Below, in pieces: positions 37,690-46,964 of a stretch of 64,000 nt of DNA (its first letter is position 1; each line of letters opens with the position of its first letter). The stretch spans positions 31,222 through 95,221 of the forward strand of contig JAJUHK010000009.1 of the NCBI GenBank assembly GCA_029279945.1, read 5' to 3'. The stretch comes from Pseudidiomarina indica. GTDB lineage: Bacteria; Pseudomonadota; Gammaproteobacteria; Enterobacterales; Alteromonadaceae. The position numbers and the translations under genes were made by a program. The notes beneath the pieces were generated by a model. That model made no database searches, was not told the origin of the DNA, and was given only the letters and a program-made list of their open reading frames with translations.

Positions 37690-38445
37690 ATGAGCGCCAG
37701 ATTATTAATCGTCGAAGATGAAGTCGTAACACGGAATACCCTCACGCGACTGTTTCAACAAGAGGGATACGATGTTTTCGATGCCGCTGACGGCATGCAA
37801 ATGCAACGGATCATGGCTCGTCAACAAATTGACTTGGTCATTATGGACGTGAACTTACCGGGTAAAAGTGGCCTTGAACTTGCTGAAAAATTACGCGAGA
37901 ACGAAAATATTGGCTTAGTGTTTTTAACCGGCCGCGATGCTGATGAAGACCGCTTATTAGCGCTTGAACTCGGTGCCGATGACTATTTGATCAAACCATA
38001 TAATCCCAAAGAGTTGATTATTCGGGTACGTAACCTCTACCGCCGCATTGAAGTGCTGAAAAGCCAACAGCAAAGTATTGGGCATGACAGTGTGGTCTAT
38101 GAATTCAATGGCTGGCGCTTAGAAAGTGATAGCCGTTGCTTATTCTCACCCGATGGGAAAATGTTTCGGTTACCGAAAAGTGAATATCGAGCGATGGAAT
38201 TATTTTTGAGCAACCCCGGCAAAATTCTAGACCGGGAAACATTGGTCAAGAAAATGCTCGATCGGGAATTACGCCCCAACGATCGGACGGTAGACGTGGC
38301 TATTCGCCGTATCCGTCGTCACTTTGAGGCGTCACCTGATTCACCCAACCTCATCACCACAATTCATGGTGAAGGCTATCGGTTTGTCGGCGACGTGACC
38401 ATTCGTCACTTAGAACAGCCGTCATTAAACAGCCCGGATCTTTAA
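37690..38445 (+). CDS. arcA: Aerobic respiration control response regulator ArcA
   Basis: The 251-residue OmpR-family regulator has a receiver domain with the phospho-acceptor Asp53 (VIMDVNLPGKSG), Asp10 and Lys in the normal places (VEDEVVTRNTLTRLF, LIKPYNPKELIIRVRNL), and a C-terminal winged helix (YRAMELFLSNPGKILDRETL, GEGYRFVGDV). By eye it aligns closely with E. coli ArcA (GRELRPNDRTVDVAIRRIRRHFE), so this is a specific call. ArcA represses respiratory genes under low oxygen. Its end overlaps the HPt gene on the other strand by 21 bp. Confidence 0.95.
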   Translation: MSARLLIVEDEVVTRNTLTRLFQQEGYDVFDAADGMQMQRIMARQQIDLVIMDVNLPGKSGLELAEKLRENENIGLVFLTGRDADEDRLLALELGADDYLIKPYNPKELIIRVRNLYRRIEVLKSQQQSIGHDSVVYEFNGWRLESDSRCLFSPDGKMFRLPKSEYRAMELFLSNPGKILDRETLVKKMLDRELRPNDRTVDVAIRRIRRHFEASPDSPNLITTIHGEGYRFVGDVTIRHLEQPSLNSPDL

Positions 38446-38763
38446 CCAACGTTTGAGCTGATGCTGATGCAGTGGGACTTCAAGCACCCACTGCTCCAGC
38501 AAATCATCGATTTCATCCCATTGCCAAGCGTCACATTCAACATGCTCCATGGGTTTGGCGAGCTGAGATAACCCAACCGAACGACAGGCTCCCTTGATTT
38601 GATGAGCCTGACGCCGCGTGTCTTCTTCATTACGTTTGGCCACGACATTTTGCAGATGGTCAATGTAGCCGCCGATGTTATCAGCAAAGGTTGCATACAT
38701 TTCCTCAACACCTGTTGGGCCTAACAACTCTAAAAACTGTTCTAACAACTGTTCATCTAACAT
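38425..38763 (-). CDS. hptA: Stand-alone HPt phosphotransfer protein (HptA-like)
   Basis: This 112-residue protein is a four-helix histidine phosphotransfer domain with the phospho-accepting His54 in RRQAHQIKGACRSVG. In Shewanella a separate HptA passes phosphate from the hybrid sensor ArcS to ArcA because that sensor lacks its own HPt. The position beside arcA, convergent with a 21-bp overlap, fits this role. The hybrid sensor kinase is not in this window. The family call is firm; the pathway is inference. Confidence 0.85.
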   Translation of the reverse strand: MLDEQLLEQFLELLGPTGVEEMYATFADNIGGYIDHLQNVVAKRNEEDTRRQAHQIKGACRSVGLSQLAKPMEHVECDAWQWDEIDDLLEQWVLEVPLHQHQLKRWLKIRAV

Positions 38764-38864
38764 GCTGGCTACCTCGTCCTTGCTTTTTTATCCATAAAAA
38801 TCGATTTGTACAATCGGATTTTTGCCCTTGGGTTATAAACCTTGTCTGGCAAACTACCGTATTG

Positions 38865-38883
38865 AGAATAATTCTTGTATACT
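38865..38883 (+). promoter_or_regulatory. Candidate -10 and near-palindrome upstream of folE2
   Basis: A short inverted repeat AGAAT-A-ATTCT (38865-38875) is directly followed by TATACT (38878-38883), about 53 bp before the folE2 start. In other bacteria folE2 is often under Zur, but this repeat is not a clear Zur or Fur box. I see no good -35. Confidence 0.35.
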
Positions 38884-38935
38884 AACGCCCCCTTTGTCAG
38901 GGACTCGTTTATTTACCGATTGGAGTTGTATTAGC

Positions 38936-39874
38936 ATGTCAACTGCTACCCCAACAATAATGCCCGATATTGCCAATCAAACCAGTGCTCAAACTGAAGG
39001 CACCCTTGATTGGGTTGGCATGAGCAATATTGAGATGCCACTAGTGGTCGGTGCTGCGCACGAACCTGAGCGCCCCGTGAGTGCTCACGTTGACGCATTC
39101 GTCAACCTCACAGACCCGAAAGCGAAAGGCATCCATATGTCACGCTTATACTTGTTGCTGGAAGAGCTTTCCAACAATGACGTGCTGAACCACCAGTCGC
39201 TAAAAAAGCTATTGCATGACTTTATAGATAGTCACGAAGGGCTTTCAGATCAAGCGTACGTCCGTTTTAGCTTTGACTATCACCTACGCCGCAAGTCGCT
39301 GATTAGTAAAAAACAGGGCTGGAAAGCCTATCCAGTAACAGTGACTGGGCGCTACGATAATGGTCAGCTGATGCTCGAGTTGGGTGTTGAAGTACCCTAT
39401 TCCAGCACCTGTCCTTGTTCTGCAGCCCTTGCCCGTCAATTGATTCAGGATGCGTTTGCTGCTCAGTTCGGTACCGATGCCGAGGTGGATGCTGAAATGG
39501 TACACCGTTGGTTAGGTACCACGCAAGGGATAGTCGCGACCCCGCACAGCCAGCGTTCGGTGGCGCAAGTAAAAGTGATTATGGGTAGTGATACCACTGA
39601 ACTGCCCATCAGCTTGTTGATCGACGCCATCGAAGATTCATTGAAAACACCAGTGCAAGCAGCTGTTAAACGTGAAGATGAGCAAGAGTTCGCCCGTTTG
39701 AATGGTCAGAACCTGATGTTTTGTGAAGATGCGGCACGCCGTTTGCAACATACCTTAAATGGCTTACCGCAATATTCCGACTTCTGGATTCGCGTGAATC
39801 ATTATGAATCCTTGCATGCCCATGATGCGGTGAGCATCACCACTAAAGGCGTGCCTGGCGGTTATAAAGCTTAA
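38936..39874 (+). CDS. folE2: GTP cyclohydrolase I type IB (FolE2)
   Basis: FolE2, 312 residues, makes dihydroneopterin triphosphate from GTP, the first step of folate synthesis, and unlike FolE can work with metals other than zinc. The active-site cysteine lies in [14 protein letters not shown]. The family blocks [34 protein letters not shown] and [23 protein letters not shown] are present. ATG 38936 follows TTGGAG. The frame is open from 38822, but that extension is not family-like. A terminator follows the gene. Confidence 0.95.
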   Translation: MSTATPTIMPDIANQTSAQTEGTLDWVGMSNIEMPLVVGAAHEPERPVSAHVDAFVNLTDPKAKGIHMSRLYLLLEELSNNDVLNHQSLKKLLHDFIDSHEGLSDQAYVRFSFDYHLRRKSLISKKQGWKAYPVTVTGRYDNGQLMLELGVEVPYSSTCPCSAALARQLIQDAFAAQFGTDAEVDAEMVHRWLGTTQGIVATPHSQRSVAQVKVIMGSDTTELPISLLIDAIEDSLKTPVQAAVKREDEQEFARLNGQNLMFCEDAARRLQHTLNGLPQYSDFWIRVNHYESLHAHDAVSITTKGVPGGYKA

Positions 39875-39892
39875 CCAATTTATCGACCTCCC

Positions 39893-39928
39893 AATCCGGC
39901 TGCGGTATACTTTGCAGCCGGATTTTTC
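39893..39928 (+). terminator. Rho-independent terminator of folE2
   Basis: Arms AATCCGGCTGC (39893-39903) and GCAGCCGGATT (39914-39924) form an 11-bp stem with a 10-nt loop, followed by TTTT. It is 19 bp after the folE2 stop. Confidence 0.88.
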
Positions 39929-39964
39929 GTTTTAGAACATATTAAAACCCTACATGAGAATGGT

Positions 39965-40993
39965 ATGGAACCGATTGACATTGTTGGCATTGGCAACGCG
40001 TTGGTTGACCAAGAATTTGAAGTCACTGATGAGTTTTTGCAGCAACACCGCATTGAAAAAGGTCTAATGACTCTCATTGAAGACGAAGACCAAGAGCGCC
40101 TCATTCAATTACTCAGCCAACAGGGCGAATTAAAGAAGCAATCCGGTGGCGGTTCTGCGGCCAACACATTGGTTGGGTTTGCACAGTTTGGCGGAAAAGC
40201 TTTTTATTGCTGCAAAGTTGCTGATGACCAAGCCGGTCAATTCTATTGCGACGATCTTCAACGCGTTGGCATTACCACCAGTATCGGCCATAAAAAGCAT
40301 CAGGGTAAAACTGGTCGTTGCCTCGTTATGGTGACTGCCGATGCTGAACGTTCGATGCGAACCTACCTCGGGATCACTGCTGATTTATCGGTGGATGAAC
40401 TAGATGAAGAAGCGATTGCGCGTGCCAAGTATTTGTACATTGAAGGGTATCTCGTGACCTCCCCAATTGCACGCCAAGCTATTGTACGCGCAAAGGAGAT
40501 CGCTCGTGCTAACGGCACTAAAATTGCTGTCACCTGCTCCGATCCGGCCATGGTAAAATATTTTCGGGATGGGATTGAACTGGTCCTTGACGGTGGAGTT
40601 GATGTACTGTTCTGTAACGAAGAAGAAGGCAAGATACTCACGGGTACGGATGATGCCCAAGAGACGTTACAACGTTTACAGCAACGAGCCAAGCTGGTGG
40701 CCTTAACGCTAGGCAAAAATGGTGCATTACTGGGGAATGGCGAGCGCCAAGTGGCAGTGCCTGGCGTCAAAGTGAAGGCTATTGATACCAACGGCGCCGG
40801 TGATATGTTCGCCGGAGCCATGATGTTTGGGCTTATTCGCAATTATTCCTTGGCTGCATGCGGGTTATTGGCCAGCCATGCAGCTGCCGAAGTCGTCGCC
40901 AATTTTGGCCCGCGGTTAAGCCGCGATAAACAACAGCAATTGCTCATCAAGTTACAACATGAGCCAGAATTTAAGCTGTCATCAACGAATTAA
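39965..40993 (+). CDS. PfkB-family adenosine kinase
   Basis: The 342-residue ribokinase-family protein has the N-terminal DIVGIGNALVDQEFEV, a glycine-rich KKQSGGGSAANTLVGFAQFGGKAFYCCKVADDQAG block and the C-terminal catalytic GAGD motif (DTNGAGDMFAGAMM). It most resembles bacterial adenosine kinases of this family. The next gene 9 bp downstream is ahcY, which produces adenosine, so phosphorylating adenosine to AMP would pull the SAH hydrolase reaction forward. Another nucleoside or sugar substrate is possible, but the operon argues for adenosine. Confidence 0.87.
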   Translation: MEPIDIVGIGNALVDQEFEVTDEFLQQHRIEKGLMTLIEDEDQERLIQLLSQQGELKKQSGGGSAANTLVGFAQFGGKAFYCCKVADDQAGQFYCDDLQRVGITTSIGHKKHQGKTGRCLVMVTADAERSMRTYLGITADLSVDELDEEAIARAKYLYIEGYLVTSPIARQAIVRAKEIARANGTKIAVTCSDPAMVKYFRDGIELVLDGGVDVLFCNEEEGKILTGTDDAQETLQRLQQRAKLVALTLGKNGALLGNGERQVAVPGVKVKAIDTNGAGDMFAGAMMFGLIRNYSLAACGLLASHAAAEVVANFGPRLSRDKQQQLLIKLQHEPEFKLSSTN

Positions 40994-41002
40994 GAGGTTG
41001 TT

Positions 41003-42367
41003 ATGCAAGATTATAAAGTCGCAGATATAAGTTTGGCTGAATGGGGGCGTAAAGAAATCGCCATCGCCGAATCTGAAATGCCCGCGTTGATGGCTATTCG
41101 TCGTAAATATGCGGCGAGTAAACCACTGGCTGGTGCGCGTATTATTGGCTGTATTCACATGACGATTCAAACCGCCGTACTCATTGAAACACTGATTGAG
41201 TTAGGCGCGGAAGTACGCTGGTCATCGTGCAATATTTTCTCAACGCAAGACCACGCTGCCGCAGCTATGGCTGCAGCAGGTGTGCCTGTGTTTGCGTGGA
41301 AAGGCGAAACCGAAGAAGAATATGTGTGGTGTTTAGAGCAAACATGCCATAAAGACGGTGAGTTGTGGGATGCCAACATGATTTTAGATGATGGCGGTGA
41401 CTTAACCCTACTCATTCATGAACAATACCCACAAATGCTGGATAAAATTCACGGCATCACCGAAGAAACCACCACCGGTGTACACCGCTTGGTGGAGATG
41501 TTGAAAAAAGGCACCTTGAAAGTACCTGCTATCAACGTCAACGATTCAGTGACTAAGTCAAAGAACGACAATAAATATGGTTGCCGTCATTCACTCAACG
41601 ATGCTATTAAACGCGCAACAGACCATTTACTCGCCGGTAAGAAAGCATTAGTGATTGGTTACGGTGACGTAGGTAAAGGCTCAGCTGCGAGTCTGCGCCA
41701 AGAAGGCATGATCGTCAAAGTAACAGAGATTGACCCAATTTGCGCAATGCAAGCCTGCATGGATGGCTACGAAGTCGTATCACCCTATCGGGACGGCATC
41801 AACACACAATCCGCTGACGGCATTAACCATGAGCTCTTGCAACAGACCGATTTAATTGTGACGGCAACAGGTAATGTGAACGTGTGCGACCGCTATATGT
41901 TGGCAGCATTAAAACCAACCGCTGTAGTATGTAACATTGGTCACTTCGATAACGAAATCGATACCAAGTTTATGCGTGACAACTGGCGCTGGGAAGAAGT
42001 TAAACCTCAAGTACACAAGATTTACCGGAGTGACGATGTAAGTGACTACTTACTGTTGTTATCTGAAGGGCGTTTGGTGAACTTAGGTAATGCTACCGGT
42101 CACCCAAGCCGCGTCATGGACGGTTCCTTTGCGAACCAAGTACTCGCTCAAATTCTTTTGTTCAGTGAGAAATTTGCAGACTTGCCAGCAGCAGAAAAAG
42201 CTGCGAAGCTACGCGTCGAAGTACTGCCCAAACAACTGGATGAAGAAGTTGCACGCTACATGGTTCAAGGCTTTGGCGGTGTTATTACACGCTTGACATC
42301 AGCGCAAGCGGAATACATCCATGTTGACGTTGATGGACCATTTAAAACGGATGACTATCGTTACTAA
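41003..42367 (+). CDS. ahcY: Adenosylhomocysteinase
   Basis: AhcY, 454 residues, splits S-adenosylhomocysteine into adenosine and homocysteine, recycling the methyl cycle. The NAD-binding motif is [17 protein letters not shown], and the substrate region has [28 protein letters not shown] and [14 protein letters not shown]. It ends [15 protein letters not shown], the family terminus that reaches into a neighbouring subunit. Many gammaproteobacteria use Pfs/LuxS instead; this organism has the one-step enzyme. It lies in the adenosine kinase-ahcY operon. Confidence 0.97.
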   Translation: MQDYKVADISLAEWGRKEIAIAESEMPALMAIRRKYAASKPLAGARIIGCIHMTIQTAVLIETLIELGAEVRWSSCNIFSTQDHAAAAMAAAGVPVFAWKGETEEEYVWCLEQTCHKDGELWDANMILDDGGDLTLLIHEQYPQMLDKIHGITEETTTGVHRLVEMLKKGTLKVPAINVNDSVTKSKNDNKYGCRHSLNDAIKRATDHLLAGKKALVIGYGDVGKGSAASLRQEGMIVKVTEIDPICAMQACMDGYEVVSPYRDGINTQSADGINHELLQQTDLIVTATGNVNVCDRYMLAALKPTAVVCNIGHFDNEIDTKFMRDNWRWEEVKPQVHKIYRSDDVSDYLLLLSEGRLVNLGNATGHPSRVMDGSFANQVLAQILLFSEKFADLPAAEKAAKLRVEVLPKQLDEEVARYMVQGFGGVITRLTSAQAEYIHVDVDGPFKTDDYRY

Positions 42368-42372
42368 CAAGT

Positions 42373-42930
42373 ATGATTGAGTATCGCCACCTCACCCCAG
42401 CAGATTATGATGCCGTATTGGACTTAGGGAATCGTGTCCACGGCGATAACTATTTAACGCTGGAATCTATCGCCGATTATGACCGCCGTGGTCGTGTCGG
42501 CGAAGTAAACCTGAACTGGCTCGCTTTCTTAGATGGTGAGTTAGCGGGCATCCGCTTAACTTTTGCCCCCGGTCAATGGGAATTGGATGACCAATGCAGC
42601 CCTGACCAATGGCCCTTCCCCGCAGCGCAGCTGTGCTATTTTAAATGTGCCGCAGTAGCAGCCAATACACGGGGCATGGGAATCGGTCGTGGCTTGCTCA
42701 ACCGCTCCATTGAAGAAGCGAAGAAACTGGGTTGCCGCGCAGGGTTAGCGCACATTTGGATGCAAAGCCCTGGCAACGCTGCATTTGAATATTTCTCGCA
42801 TTGTGGCGGCCAACTGATTAAGGAACACCCCAACCGTTGGCACGAACTCTCCTTATATGAAGGGTATCACTGTCCAGTCTGTGATGGCGTTTGCTATTGC
42901 AGTGCCGCGGAGATGATTCTGATTTTCTAG
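42373..42930 (+). CDS. GNAT-family acetyltransferase with C-terminal cysteine motif
   Basis: The product has 185 residues. A GNAT fold is shown by the acetyl-CoA loop ANTRGMGIGRGLLNRSIEEAKKLG and the following strand LAHIWMQSPGNAAFEYFSHCGG. After the fold, the C-terminus has C167-x2-C170-x3-C174-x-C176 (CPVCDGVCYC), which could bind zinc or a cluster. The substrate is unknown. It begins 5 bp after ahcY, so it may be cotranscribed with it. Confidence 0.8.
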   Translation: MIEYRHLTPADYDAVLDLGNRVHGDNYLTLESIADYDRRGRVGEVNLNWLAFLDGELAGIRLTFAPGQWELDDQCSPDQWPFPAAQLCYFKCAAVAANTRGMGIGRGLLNRSIEEAKKLGCRAGLAHIWMQSPGNAAFEYFSHCGGQLIKEHPNRWHELSLYEGYHCPVCDGVCYCSAAEMILIF

Positions 42931-42938
42931 CAGCTCGG

Positions 42939-42968
42939 CTGTGCCGGCCTGTAATACGGTTGGCACAG
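42939..42968. terminator. Hairpin between convergent GNAT and ABC permease genes
   Basis: An 11-bp stem with two G-U type pairs (42939-42949 with 42958-42968) encloses an 8-nt loop. There is no T-run on either side, so it is an atypical terminator or barrier element between convergent genes. Confidence 0.4.
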
Positions 42969-42970
42969 TG

Positions 42971-44143
42971 TTACAGACCGAATACCACTTTCTCGCTAGC
43001 GAGCATCCGCCCAATAAAACGCAAGATGATCCAGCCCAATAGCAAGGTGACCAGACTACTGATGGCCAGTGGTAGCCATTGAATCGCCTCACCCTTGATA
43101 ATATCTAACAGCGCTTGGTGCTGACCTGTTACTGGTGTGTAATACAGCAGTGGGTTCTTGGTGTTGGTAAACTCCACCCCGAACACCACCATCATTGGCA
43201 GCATCAAGACAAAAGAAATATAGGTTTGGGCTTCTTTAAAGCTCTTTGCACGAAAGCTTACAAACAGCTGTAATGCAGTAGCAAGCAGTGCCAATGGCAG
43301 TAACATGGCGATCATCAAACACATATCGGCGGTGGTAATCACCACACTAATCCCAATTTCATGTAAGGGTAACAAGCGAAATACCCAAGGGATTAATACC
43401 ACACTCAATAAGCCGCCTGCCATAGCGAAACAACTTGCAGCCAAGGCTTTGCCGAGAACCATTTGCTGTGTAGTCAGCGGTTGTGAGAGCAGTAATTCAA
43501 GTGAATTTCGTTCCCGTTCACCGGCGCTAATATCAATCGCCACGTTCATCCCCGAGAAGAAGACGGACATTAAGATAAAAATCATGGCGCTGCCCATAAT
43601 CAACGCTGAACGCGATCCTTTCGTCGCGGTATCTTGGTTGACCACATCAATGGGTGAGATGACGCGCGGGTCGATCCCGCGCATTTGCAACCGGATATAG
43701 GCGATTTGCTGGCTATAGCCCTCCAACGCAGTCTCAATTCGGCGAATATCACTACGTTGTTTGGTGGAGCTAAAATCGGCCGTCAAGGTCACTGGGGTTG
43801 GTTGTGCTTGCGCAATATGGTTCGCCCAGTTCTCATCAATGGCCAAGGTGATGGGATGTTGCCCGGCCGGCCATGGTTTACTACGTTCAACAATACCACG
43901 CTGGGCAAGATAATCGACAAAAGCCGGAGCATGTTCCGCCCCCTTAATGTCGATTTCCACATCGCTGGGATCGGTCAACTGTGTGATCATAAAGAAAAAT
44001 GCCACCGCCATTAGCAACGGCCCAAAGAACGCATAAGACATTGCAGCCATTACTGAACGTTTGTCCCGAATGGCATCCCGCAACTCTTTGCCAAACACAA
44101 TACGGGTAGGATGTTGCGATACGAAACGTGACCATACACTCAT
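42971..44143 (-). CDS. natB: ABC-2 type exporter permease (NatB-like)
   Basis: The 390-residue permease has a first membrane helix near residues 38-60, an external domain of about 120 residues with the DIKGAEHAPAFVDYL start, and then five more helices (for example MGSAMIFILMSVFFSGMNVAID and the last SLVTLLLGWIILRFIG). The conserved ABC-2 stretch SAGERERNSLELLLSQPLTTQQMVLGKALA is clear. It resembles NatB of sodium-exporting NatAB; the substrate here is not proven. It starts in a 4-bp overlap with the ATPase gene. Confidence 0.85.
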   Translation of the reverse strand: MSVWSRFVSQHPTRIVFGKELRDAIRDKRSVMAAMSYAFFGPLLMAVAFFFMITQLTDPSDVEIDIKGAEHAPAFVDYLAQRGIVERSKPWPAGQHPITLAIDENWANHIAQAQPTPVTLTADFSSTKQRSDIRRIETALEGYSQQIAYIRLQMRGIDPRVISPIDVVNQDTATKGSRSALIMGSAMIFILMSVFFSGMNVAIDISAGERERNSLELLLSQPLTTQQMVLGKALAASCFAMAGGLLSVVLIPWVFRLLPLHEIGISVVITTADMCLMIAMLLPLALLATALQLFVSFRAKSFKEAQTYISFVLMLPMMVVFGVEFTNTKNPLLYYTPVTGQHQALLDIIKGEAIQWLPLAISSLVTLLLGWIILRFIGRMLASEKVVFGL

Positions 44144-44874
44144 GCCGCAATACCCTCATCGGTCCCAATAATTTTTACAAAGGCTTCTTCCAATGCGGTC
44201 TCACCGGTTAATGCGCAGAGCTCTTCTGTGGTACCTTGTGCCACCACTTTACCTTTAGCCACGACCACCACTTGGTCACATAGTGCAGCCACTTCTTGCA
44301 TAACATGGCTGGAGAATAAAATACTTGTGCCTTGCTGCCGCAGTTCGCGTAACAGATCGCGTAAAATACGTGTACTCATGACATCTAATCCACGACTTGG
44401 CTCATCCAAAATCAAATGCTGCGGGCGGTGTACTATGGCTTGTGCTAAAGCTACTTTCATCCGCTGCCCTTGCGAAAATCCAGTGGCGCGACGGTCGGCA
44501 ATGGCCAGCATATCTAAGCGTTCAAAAACCTGTTGCACAGCGACACTGGCGTCAGCACGAGTCATGCCATGTAAAGAGGCAAAGTACGCGACCTGTTCAC
44601 GAGCAGTTAAACGTTCGTACAACCCGAACTTATCTGGGAATATGCCAATTTTCCGGCGCGCTGATAAAGGTTCGATACTGGCATCTACACCGTCAATGAG
44701 CGCTTGACCAGAATCAGCCTTTAATAACCCATAGATGGTACGTAAGCAGGTGGTTTTACCGGCTCCATTTGGGCCTAGCAAACCCGTTATTTGTCCTTCT
44801 GGCGCAGTAAATGACAACCCATCAAGAGCTGTCACTTTGCCAAACTGTTTACGTAATTCGTTTACTTCTATCAT
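44140..44874 (-). CDS. natA: ABC transporter ATP-binding protein (NatA-like)
   Basis: The 244-residue ATPase has Walker A (GLLGPNGAGKTTCLRTI), Q-loop region (GIFPDKFGLYERLT), the signature (GFSQGQRMKVALAQAIVHRP) and Walker B (LILDEPSRGLDV) with a switch His in LFSSHVMQEV. It drives the ABC-2 permease with which it overlaps by 4 bp. NatA resemblance is by overall layout. The signature is F-S-Q-G-Q, close to the usual L-S-G-G-Q. Confidence 0.9.
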   Translation of the reverse strand: MIEVNELRKQFGKVTALDGLSFTAPEGQITGLLGPNGAGKTTCLRTIYGLLKADSGQALIDGVDASIEPLSARRKIGIFPDKFGLYERLTAREQVAYFASLHGMTRADASVAVQQVFERLDMLAIADRRATGFSQGQRMKVALAQAIVHRPQHLILDEPSRGLDVMSTRILRDLLRELRQQGTSILFSSHVMQEVAALCDQVVVVAKGKVVAQGTTEELCALTGETALEEAFVKIIGTDEGIAA

Positions 44875-44885
44875 AATTCGCGACC

Positions 44886-46337
44886 TTACATGCCTTTGCC
44901 ATTCGCATTAAGCACGAACGGCAAGGGTTTTTGCTCGTGCAGACAACCATCATCCAGTGCTGCAACGTCAAGTTTATCAAGGAATTCTGCCACCAATTTA
45001 TTCGCGCAGGTGTGACTAACTATGGTATGAGCACCTTGGGGTGCAATGAGATGACGGCTATTGCTGAGGGTCTGTGCTGCCAGTGCACCCCAGGTTGGCG
45101 GTGTAACTGGGTCGAGACGGCCAGACAGTAATAAGGTTGGCACATCACTGCGCACAGGTTCGAACCAAACATCAGGCCGACGTGCTTGCGGCCATACCGA
45201 ACACATTTCAATAAATGCATCAGCTGTGCGGCTGCCGATAAAGTCATTATCACCATCGGTTACCAACAGTTGTTCAGTTGCCCGTGGGATATCTTCACTA
45301 CATAGCACCGATAAGGTTAAGCCTGTGTACATTTGCGCTTGTGTCATAGAGGAACCCAACAAGCCCACCAATGGCGTGTAATTATTCCGATAGGTTTGTT
45401 GAATCACATACGGAATCAGCTGTCGCGTGGCAGGATGATATAAAGCATTCAACATGGCTGAACTAAACCGCCCTGCGGTGACAGTGATTGCTGTGGGTTC
45501 ATTGGTCAAGGGATCATTCACGGTCAGTGGTACCGGCTGATCAGTCAATTGGCTCAACGTTGCGTGATACAGCTGGCGTAAATTTGGAAACTGCTGGTTG
45601 CACTCAGGCGAGTTGGCACACTGTTCCAGCAATAATTCAAACGAGTTGGCACCATTGCGACCAAATGGGCCAACCACGACGTCAGGTGGAGCTACCGCAT
45701 CTAGCACGGCTGCACGTACTGATTGAGGTGCTTCGCGTAGGTAGACCAAAGCTGCACGGCTGCCATAAGAGCCACCGTAAAGGTTGACCTGTTGGTAGCC
45801 AAGGTGCTCACGCACCGCTTCAAAATCACGGATGGCATTAACGGTGTGGTATTGTGTTAGGTCCATCTGCTGAAACTGGGCTAAACACTCACGCGCGATC
45901 TGTGCTAAATCACGATCGTTGTCGGTTTTCACCAATTCATCCGCTTGGTTAACTTCGCAGGCTAACGGATTTGACTTACCCGTCCCACGTTGGTCGATGA
46001 GCACAATATCCCGCTGTTTACGCACCTCAGCGAATACCCGATTGACCATTGCGGCCAATTCTGTCGCCGCTTGCCCTGGGCCACCGGCTAAGATCACTAA
46101 AGGATCAGCCTTTTTATTTTCGCGAATAGCTGGTAATACTGCGTAATTAATGGTGATTTGCCGCAATGAAGGTTGTTCGTAATCTTCCGGGACTTGAATT
46201 TGACCACAGAACACTTGTTCGCTAATACGTGCCAAGTAACAAGATTCAAGCGCCGATGAGGGTTGCGCATGGACGGGCGTAAACGACCAACCCGCAGCGA
46301 GACAGAAAATAACCCCTAACAATCCCTTATTATTCAT
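44886..46337 (-). CDS. Exported alpha/beta hydrolase, S33/TAP-like peptidase
   Basis: The 483-residue protein begins with a signal peptide (MNNKGLLGVIFCLAAGWSFTPVHAQ). The hydrolase core has the oxyanion region VILAGGPGQAATEL, the nucleophile in YGGSYGSRAALVYL, Asp in LSGRLDPVTPPTWG and His in APQGAHTIVSH. The C-terminal TAP-like segment matches proline iminopeptidase/tripeptidyl aminopeptidase relatives. Cysteines near both ends suggest disulfides. The frame is open to 46427, but ATG 46337 gives a proper signal peptide. It is 11 bp upstream of natA, so coexpression is likely. Confidence 0.88.
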   Translation of the reverse strand: MNNKGLLGVIFCLAAGWSFTPVHAQPSSALESCYLARISEQVFCGQIQVPEDYEQPSLRQITINYAVLPAIRENKKADPLVILAGGPGQAATELAAMVNRVFAEVRKQRDIVLIDQRGTGKSNPLACEVNQADELVKTDNDRDLAQIARECLAQFQQMDLTQYHTVNAIRDFEAVREHLGYQQVNLYGGSYGSRAALVYLREAPQSVRAAVLDAVAPPDVVVGPFGRNGANSFELLLEQCANSPECNQQFPNLRQLYHATLSQLTDQPVPLTVNDPLTNEPTAITVTAGRFSSAMLNALYHPATRQLIPYVIQQTYRNNYTPLVGLLGSSMTQAQMYTGLTLSVLCSEDIPRATEQLLVTDGDNDFIGSRTADAFIEMCSVWPQARRPDVWFEPVRSDVPTLLLSGRLDPVTPPTWGALAAQTLSNSRHLIAPQGAHTIVSHTCANKLVAEFLDKLDVAALDDGCLHEQKPLPFVLNANGKGM

Positions 46338-46437
46338 AGTTTGCTTTCCCGTTGTAACAACTGCTACCAGTTTAGCTGCTGACCAACACAGGTGGAAGTA
46401 ACAAACTGTAAATGTTTGTTGTGGCACTTAACAAGTG

Positions 46438-46836
46438 TTACTTAAATCGGCCTTCGATGGCTTGCCGTATGGGATTCTGACTCGCGAGGCGTTGTGACCA
46501 AGCAAAATCCTGTGAGGCTTCTAGGTCTTGTGCCCGCAGGTTTTCGACCATCAGGCGGCCGATATCGGCCGCTTGGTGGCGGTGGGAAAATTGAATCATT
46601 GTTTCGCCATTACATCGCACCCGCGGATAGACATCGCGAATACGTAGGCGATATTCTCGGAGCGTGCTACGGAACTCGTTGGTACGGTTATAGCGCACTT
46701 GGCTACAAAACAGCAGTGCGAGCTCATCACCTACAGACGCCATATAGGTCTGCGCAGCCGTCACCTCGGTTCCCGCATAAATCGATAAAACGATGACCCA
46801 ATACAGGCTTCGCTGAACAAACTTGCGACCAATCAT
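46438..46836 (-). CDS. Small secreted protein resembling DUF3718
   Basis: The 132-residue protein has a signal peptide (ends about EVTAAQ). The mature part has two cysteines, in ALLFCSQVRYNRTNEFRSTL and YPRVRCNGETMIQFS, which fits the DUF3718 pattern, so a disulfide is likely. I cannot name a function. It is alone, separated by about 100 bp on each side from the hydrolase and folA. Confidence 0.6.
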   Translation of the reverse strand: MIGRKFVQRSLYWVIVLSIYAGTEVTAAQTYMASVGDELALLFCSQVRYNRTNEFRSTLREYRLRIRDVYPRVRCNGETMIQFSHRHQAADIGRLMVENLRAQDLEASQDFAWSQRLASQNPIRQAIEGRFK

Positions 46837-46964
46837 ACTTACTCACAATAACTGACGAACAGAAGTATGGTAGCCAGCCTATTTCAGCGCTGCAACGGAT
46901 TATATTGTTAACAACAGCAAAGCTGAAACAGCTTTATAACAACTGATCGATTGCTCAGCATAAA

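Noticed and set aside
39875..39964. SAH riboswitch in front of the adenosine kinase-ahcY operon
   Set aside because: The only structure is the folE2 terminator hairpin. I see no pseudoknot-like SAH aptamer; a covariance-model search would be decisive.
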